The position numbers and the translations under genes were made by a program. Below are positions 5,225 through 9,532 of a DNA stretch of 9,532 bases, piece by piece. A model generated the notes under the pieces. It was not told the origin of the DNA and did no database searches. It worked only from the letters and a program-made list of their open reading frames with translations. This DNA comes from an uncultured Atopobium sp. (lineage in GTDB: Bacteria > Actinomycetota > Coriobacteriia > Coriobacteriales > Atopobiaceae), in contig USKU01000044.1 of NCBI GenBank assembly GCA_900555335.1, forward strand, positions 1-9,532, written 5' to 3'. Numbering within the stretch: position 1 is the stretch's first letter; each line of letters starts with the position of its first letter.

Positions 5225-7963
5225 TTACTTTGCCTCAGCCCAATTGGAACCATAGCTGACATCGGCAATTAGAGGAACACGCAGGGTAACAACGTCTTCC
5301 ATGGTCTCTTTTACTAGTTTAGAGACTGTCTCAATCTCTGACTCAGGAACTTCCAAGTCAAGTTCGTCGTGAATCTGAAGAATCAGCTTTGATGCAAGAC
5401 CTTCATCACGCAGGCGTTTCTCGACATTAATCATTGCAATTTTGATAATATCGGCAGCACTTCCCTGCATAGGGTGATTCATAGCAGTGCGCTCGCCAAA
5501 GGCAATTAGCTGACGATTTGACTGGTTAAACTCTCTAATGTGGCGCTTACGGCCGTACATGGTAACCACATAACCAGTCTCGTGAGCGGTGCGGACGGAA
5601 TCATCCAGATAGGCACGAACGCCAGGATAGGCGTCAAAGTAGCGGTCAATCATCTCTTGCGCTTCCTTGCGGGAAATCTTCAGAGACGTTGCCAGACCAA
5701 AGGCCTGCTGACCATAGACAATGCCAAAGTTAACTGCCTTAGCGCGACTGCGAAGTGCTGGGGTAACCTCTTCAACAGGTACACCAAAGACGCGTGCAGC
5801 TGTTGCTGCATGGAAGTCAGCACCAGAGTTAAATGCTGCTACCAGGTGCTCGTCAGCTGAAAGATGTGCCAGCAAGCGCAGCTCAATCTGGGAGTAGTCG
5901 CAGGCGAGAAAAACGCTGCCCTCGGGAACGGTAAAGGCCGTGCGGACACGATGTCCCAGCTCAGAACGGGTAGGAATGTTCTGCAGGTTTGGATCGGAGC
6001 TGGAAAGCCTGCCTGTTGCAGCTACGGTCTGATTGAATGTGGTGTGGATACGCTTATCGCCACGAATAAGCGCAGGAAGCGCATCAAGATAGGTTGATTT
6101 GATCTTGGCGCGCTCACGGTACTCAAGAACGTCAGCAACAATCTGGTACTCCTGTGCCAGATCTCCAAGCACCTTTGCGTTGGTGGAGTAAAAACCAGTG
6201 CGTGTCTTTTTGAGGCCATAAGTTGGAAGCTTGAGCACGTCAAACAAGATATGAGAAAGCTGGCTTGGAGAATCCAAGTTGAAATCCTCGCCTGCTGTCT
6301 GGTGAATACTTGCCACACGCTGCGCAATATCTTCACCCAGCTCCAAAGACTGCTTAGCAAGCTCTTGAGGATCAACGTAGAGACCACGACGCTCCATCGC
6401 AGCAAGTACTGGCAAAAGTTGCATCTCCAGAGAAGTAAAGAGTTCCAAGGAACCATCATCTTCAAGCTTTTTAGTCAGCACAGGCACAAGAGCCCTAGCA
6501 GCTACAGCTCTTAGTGCTGCAGCAGGAATCTCGTCCGTTGGCTCAGGAAGCTCAGAGCCAAAGTACAGCTCAACCAAGCCGTTAATATCAAAACTTGAAC
6601 GATCAGATTCAAGCAGATAGGCAGCAACACCCGTATCAAAGAGGCAATCGGAATCAATGGTCTCAATATCCAGTTTCTGTGGCTCAGATGAATCAACAGG
6701 GCTTACCTCGTGAAGCAACGCCTTGACATCGTCTGCAGCAACACGGGCTTCTCGCAAAATACGAAGCAGTGCTGCGGTGGCGTTTTCTCCTTCAAATTTG
6801 AGGAGTGCCTTTTCTGTAGACACCCAAAGTGTGCGAGAAAGGCTAAAGAGCGCTCCAGCATCGGCAGCAGAGTCTTCTGCAACACCGATCCACTCTTGGT
6901 TCTCAAGAGCAGTGGTCAGAGCAGCAGATGCGTCTCCTGCCTGCAAATACTCTGACGGAATAGGAAGCGCAGGTGTAGCAGAGGCGGTTTGTGCAACTGC
7001 GCCAGCGGCAGACCCACCAGCCATACGAGCAAGCCTTGAGGTCATGCCCGTAAAGCCCAAAGCCGAGAAAGCCTTGACCACGTCATTTGGATCAAATGTT
7101 GGGAACTGAGCATCGTCCAGGTTGATATCAAGTGGTGCATCAGTGCGAATAGTAGCAACCTTACGGGAGAGCAGAGCGTCATCAATATGAGCGCGAAGGT
7201 TTTCTCCCACCTTACCCTTGACCTCGTCAGCATGGGCAATAACCTCGTCAAGCGAGCCATACTCAACAATCAGAGCAGCAGCTTTCTTAGGGCCAATTCC
7301 AGGAACACCCGGAATGTTGTCAGAAGAATCTCCCTTAAGGCCATAGAAATCTGGGACAAGCTCTGGCGTAATACCAGCGTAGAGATCTGCCACAGTCTCT
7401 GGCGTCATAATTGAGACGTCGGAGACGCCTTTGCGCGTAGAAACAATCTTGACGTTTTCTGTGGAAAGCTGGTACATATCGCGGTCACCCGTGAAGAGCA
7501 GCATCTGGTAACCCTCAGCCTCACCACGGCGGGCAAGGGTGCCCAAGATGTCATCGCCCTCCCAGCCTTCAAGCTGGCAGACAGGAACATCAAGCGTCTT
7601 GAGCAGCTCCTTGACTATGGGAAACTGTGCATGCAAAGCGGGGTCCATCGGAGGACGCTGAGCCTTGTACTGAGGCAACATATCAATGCGAACCTGTGGC
7701 TTGCCCTTATCAAACGCACAAATAACACCATCTGGCGAGAAGGACTCAACAAGCTTGATAAACATGTTGAAGAAGCCAAAGAGCGCGCCGGTTGGCGTAC
7801 CATCTGGTGCTGCCATTGGCTGACGGATTGCATGGAATGCTCGGTGCATGAGCGAGTTTCCGTCAATAACAGCAATGGTTCTACGTGGTTTAGCTGCACT
7901 TTCTTTAGTTGATGCAACCTCGTTTTGATCTGTAGTATCAACTGGCATAGTAGTATCAGACAT
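5225..7963 (-). CDS. polA: DNA polymerase I (5'-3' exonuclease plus family A polymerase, proofreading domain degenerate)
   Basis: This 912-residue protein fills gaps and removes primers in lagging-strand maturation and excision repair. The 5' nuclease domain (about 29-312) keeps the metal-binding acids: D34 (VIDGNSL), D85 (AFDKGK), D137-D138 (EGDDILG), D160/D162 (TGDRDMY) and D212/D215 (KGDSSDNIPGVPGIG). An Ala/Gly/Ser-rich linker (about 313-336) leads to a 3'-5' exonuclease-like domain (about 337-495) that lacks the Exo I DxE and the Exo II and III aspartates. It is therefore very likely inactive. The polymerase domain carries motif A DYSQIELR (D689, E694), the O-helix R738/K742/F746/Y750 and motif C HDE (865-867). 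F746 is the Phe that discriminates against dideoxynucleotides. The start at 7963 follows GGAG (7969-7972) at five bases. A 28-residue polar N-terminal extension precedes the nuclease core. Confidence 0.97.
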   Translation of the reverse strand: MSDTTMPVDTTDQNEVASTKESAAKPRRTIAVIDGNSLMHRAFHAIRQPMAAPDGTPTGALFGFFNMFIKLVESFSPDGVICAFDKGKPQVRIDMLPQYKAQRPPMDPALHAQFPIVKELLKTLDVPVCQLEGWEGDDILGTLARRGEAEGYQMLLFTGDRDMYQLSTENVKIVSTRKGVSDVSIMTPETVADLYAGITPELVPDFYGLKGDSSDNIPGVPGIGPKKAAALIVEYGSLDEVIAHADEVKGKVGENLRAHIDDALLSRKVATIRTDAPLDINLDDAQFPTFDPNDVVKAFSALGFTGMTSRLARMAGGSAAGAVAQTASATPALPIPSEYLQAGDASAALTTALENQEWIGVAEDSAADAGALFSLSRTLWVSTEKALLKFEGENATAALLRILREARVAADDVKALLHEVSPVDSSEPQKLDIETIDSDCLFDTGVAAYLLESDRSSFDINGLVELYFGSELPEPTDEIPAAALRAVAARALVPVLTKKLEDDGSLELFTSLEMQLLPVLAAMERRGLYVDPQELAKQSLELGEDIAQRVASIHQTAGEDFNLDSPSQLSHILFDVLKLPTYGLKKTRTGFYSTNAKVLGDLAQEYQIVADVLEYRERAKIKSTYLDALPALIRGDKRIHTTFNQTVAATGRLSSSDPNLQNIPTRSELGHRVRTAFTVPEGSVFLACDYSQIELRLLAHLSADEHLVAAFNSGADFHAATAARVFGVPVEEVTPALRSRAKAVNFGIVYGQQAFGLATSLKISRKEAQEMIDRYFDAYPGVRAYLDDSVRTAHETGYVVTMYGRKRHIREFNQSNRQLIAFGERTAMNHPMQGSAADIIKIAMINVEKRLRDEGLASKLILQIHDELDLEVPESEIETVSKLVKETMEDVVTLRVPLIADVSYGSNWAEAK

Positions 7964-7992
7964 ACCTGCTCCTCTTAGTTTTTTGTGCTTCT

Positions 7993-7998
7993 ATTGTA
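7993..7998 (-). promoter_or_regulatory. Candidate -10 box for polA
   Basis: Read on the minus strand, bases 7998-7993 give TACAAT (five of six matches to TATAAT), 29 bases ahead of the polA ATG. No convincing -35 element is found 16-18 bases upstream, so support is limited to the -10 match and its position. Confidence 0.3.
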
Positions 7999-8137
7999 CT
8001 AAGACTTCCTCTGCTTATGCGCGCCAGAGCCCATGGAAACAAAGCCCACATCTCACACAAAAAGACGTACCAGCCAAAGCTTTTTCATTTGTAAGCGTTC
8101 TGTTTCTGTTTGTATCCTGTATACCCTTACTGTGCCA

Positions 8138-8176
8138 TTCGTGCGAAAATACAAACGATATAATGTGCACAGCACA
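8138..8176 (+). promoter_or_regulatory. Candidate glnN promoter with two palindromes
   Basis: A perfect TATAAT is at 8159-8164, which would place transcription start near 8171 and give a leader of about 50 bases to the glnN GTG. There is no good TTGACA-like -35 at the right spacing (8135-8141 reads CCATTCG), so the promoter may need an activator. A palindrome TTCG-TG-CGAA (8138-8147) covers the -35 zone. A second, TGTGC-ACA-GCACA (8164-8176), abuts the -10 and covers the expected start site, a typical repressor position. Glutamine synthetase genes are usually nitrogen-regulated, but neither palindrome matches the GlnR box (TGTNAN7TNACA). Confidence 0.45.
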
Positions 8177-8210
8177 CGAGAAAACAGGCTATCTGCCAGC
8201 ATTTACCTAC

Positions 8211-8221
8211 AAGGAGGGGCT
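8211..8221 (+). promoter_or_regulatory. glnN ribosome binding site fixing a GTG start
   Basis: AAGGAGG at 8211-8217 is a near-perfect Shine-Dalgarno four bases before GTG at 8222. It supports GTG as the start over the first ATG in frame (8279), which would delete the conserved FGSLLF segment. Confidence 0.8.
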
Positions 8222-9532
8222 GTGGCTCACGACAAAGTTTCTCAGGAATTTGGCTCACTTCTCTTTACCGACGCAGACATGCAAGAACGTCTGCCAAGAC
8301 CAACGTACAAGAAACTTCGTAGTGTTATCCAGGACGGTAAGCCTCTTGACCTTGATATTGCAAACGAAGTAGCACACGCCATGAAGGAGTGGGCGCTTGA
8401 GAAAGGTGCCACTCACTTCACTCACTGGTTCCAGCCTCTTACGGGTATTACTTCCGAGAAGCACGACAGCTTTATGACTCCTCAGGGAAACGGCACTATT
8501 TTGATGTCCTTCTCAGGAAAAGAGCTGGTACAGGGTGAGCCTGATGCATCAAGCTTCCCTTCTGGTGGTCTTCGAGCCACGTTTGAGGCTCGTGGTTACA
8601 CGGTTTGGGATCCTGCAAGTCCAACCTTCATCAAAGACGAGGTTCTCTGCATTCCAACTGCATTTATTTCATACACGGGAGAAGCGCTGGATAAGCGCAC
8701 TCCTCTGCTTCGTTCCCAGGTTGCCCTAGAGAAGCAGGCCAAGCGTGTTCTTGCACTCTTTGGACAAGAGCCTTCTCGCGTTGTTACAAACATTGGCCCT
8801 GAGCAGGAGTACTTCCTTATCAAAGAGGAAGACTTTGAGCAGCGTCCTGACCTTATTCTGTGTGGTCGTACCCTCTTTGGTTGCGAACCAAGCAAGGGTC
8901 AGGAACTTGACGAGCACTACTTTGGCGCTATTCGTCCAACCGTCAACAACTTCATGAAAGAACTTGATGACGAGCTCTGGAAGCTAGGCATTCCTGCAAA
9001 AACCAAGCATAACGAGGTTGCTCCTTGCCAGCATGAGCTTGCACCTGTCTTTGAGCAGGGAGCACTTGCTATTGACAACAACCTCCTGACTATGGAGAAG
9101 CTCAAGCTTCTTGCACCTCATCACGGCCTTGCCTGCCTTGAGCACGAGAAGCCCTTTGAGTACGTCAATGGCTCTGGTAAGCACGACAACTGGTCGCTCT
9201 CCGCAGATGACGAGAACCTGCTTGAGCCTGGCGATAAACCTGGCGAAAACCTCCGCTTCCTGGTCTTCCTTGCATGCCTTGTTGCCGCTGTTGACTCTCA
9301 TGCAGACCTTCTGCGCATGTCGGTTGCATCTGCTGGAAACGATCACCGTCTTGGCGCAAATGAGGCTCCACCTGCGATTGTCTCAGTCTTCTTAGGCGCC
9401 GCACTTTCTGTAATTGTCGATGATCTTATCACTGGCTCTGATGTTCACGGTGCAAAGCGCACTCGCATGGACCTTGGCGTACCAACACTACCTGCAGTCC
9501 TTAGGGACAACACAGACAGAAACCGTACCAGC
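8222..9532 (+). CDS. glnN: Glutamine synthetase type III (GlnN), N-terminal 437 residues, cut by the window edge
   Basis: This enzyme makes glutamine from glutamate, ammonia and ATP in the cytoplasm and is the entry point for ammonia assimilation. The type III class is recognised by the N-terminal FGSLLFTDADMQERLP (10-25), GPEQEYFL (192-199, metal and substrate acids), the EVAPCQHELAP segment (265-275), NGSGKHDNWS (316-325, with the catalytic-site His) and GANEAPPAIVS (378-388). The phosphate-binding RNRTS begins at 433. Type III enzymes are about 690-730 residues, so roughly 260-290 residues lie beyond the right edge. No frameshift or missing motif is seen in the visible part. It starts at GTG 8222, with a strong ribosome site, and is divergent from polA. 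Type III enzymes are known from Bacteroidetes, cyanobacteria, Firmicutes and some Actinobacteria, and are dodecamers of two stacked hexamers. The sequence does not show whether a type I enzyme also exists. Confidence 0.96.
   Translation, partial: MAHDKVSQEFGSLLFTDADMQERLPRPTYKKLRSVIQDGKPLDLDIANEVAHAMKEWALEKGATHFTHWFQPLTGITSEKHDSFMTPQGNGTILMSFSGKELVQGEPDASSFPSGGLRATFEARGYTVWDPASPTFIKDEVLCIPTAFISYTGEALDKRTPLLRSQVALEKQAKRVLALFGQEPSRVVTNIGPEQEYFLIKEEDFEQRPDLILCGRTLFGCEPSKGQELDEHYFGAIRPTVNNFMKELDDELWKLGIPAKTKHNEVAPCQHELAPVFEQGALAIDNNLLTMEKLKLLAPHHGLACLEHEKPFEYVNGSGKHDNWSLSADDENLLEPGDKPGENLRFLVFLACLVAAVDSHADLLRMSVASAGNDHRLGANEAPPAIVSVFLGAALSVIVDDLITGSDVHGAKRTRMDLGVPTLPAVLRDNTDRNRTS

Larger units (their letters stand above)
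7964..8221. other. polA/glnN divergent intergenic region (258 bases)
   Basis: Apart from the polA and glnN promoter and ribosome-site elements listed separately, I see no gene here. The middle (about 8080-8125) is T-rich, with a GTTCTGTTTCTGTTTG run and a GTATAC palindrome (8119-8124). A frame opens across it on the plus strand from 7983, but it runs into glnN out of frame, has no ribosome site and is a chance ORF. Confidence 0.6.

Noticed and set aside
7983..8372. Plus-strand ORF of 129 codons spanning the polA/glnN spacer
   Set aside because: It overlaps the start of glnN in another frame, has no Shine-Dalgarno and crosses the glnN promoter.
1..9532. Mobile element, CRISPR array, toxin-antitoxin or defence island
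   Set aside because: No transposase, integrase, regularly spaced repeats or known defence domains occur on either strand; gene content is conserved housekeeping throughout.

Overview
The window looks like ordinary chromosomal housekeeping DNA from a moderate-GC actinobacterium. The best guess is a member of the Coriobacteriia of the Atopobium/Lancefieldella/Olsenella kind. That guess rests on the combination of a type Ic (MocR-like) aspartate aminotransferase, a type III glutamine synthetase, a DegV/FakB-like protein and a proofreading-deficient DNA polymerase I, together with the overall codon style. No 16S or other marker is present, so the genus is an inference from recall. There are eight protein genes; the first and last run off the window edges.

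Left part (1-3510): a partial single-pass membrane protein (minus strand, cut at base 1) follows an aminotransferase gene (minus). Upstream of the aminotransferase, across a 72-base divergent spacer with inverted repeats, an 89-residue unrecognised acidic protein is encoded on the plus strand. Its stop codon lies 2 bases from the stop of a convergent nhaA Na+/H+ antiporter gene (minus), with no room for a terminator between them. A 204-base spacer with weak promoter-like and repeat elements separates nhaA from the next gene.

Middle (3715-5190): a degV-family fatty-acid-binding protein gene (plus) ends in a clear intrinsic terminator. A second, longer perfect hairpin follows, and then the convergent rnhA gene (RNase HI, minus).

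Right part (5190-9532): polA (minus) lies 34 bases upstream of rnhA, so the two form a likely polA-rnhA unit. Both enzymes handle RNA-DNA hybrids and primers in replication and repair. A 258-base divergent spacer carries a good -10 box and two small palindromes in front of glnN, a type III glutamine synthetase gene (plus) starting at GTG and running off the right edge after 437 codons.

I see no tRNA, rRNA, CRISPR array, insertion sequence, phage gene or defence system. I looked for a novel system and do not believe one is visible here. The most open points are the unknown 89-residue protein, the His/Asp-rich loop in NhaA, the palindromes in the two divergent promoter regions, and the unusual second hairpin between degV and rnhA.
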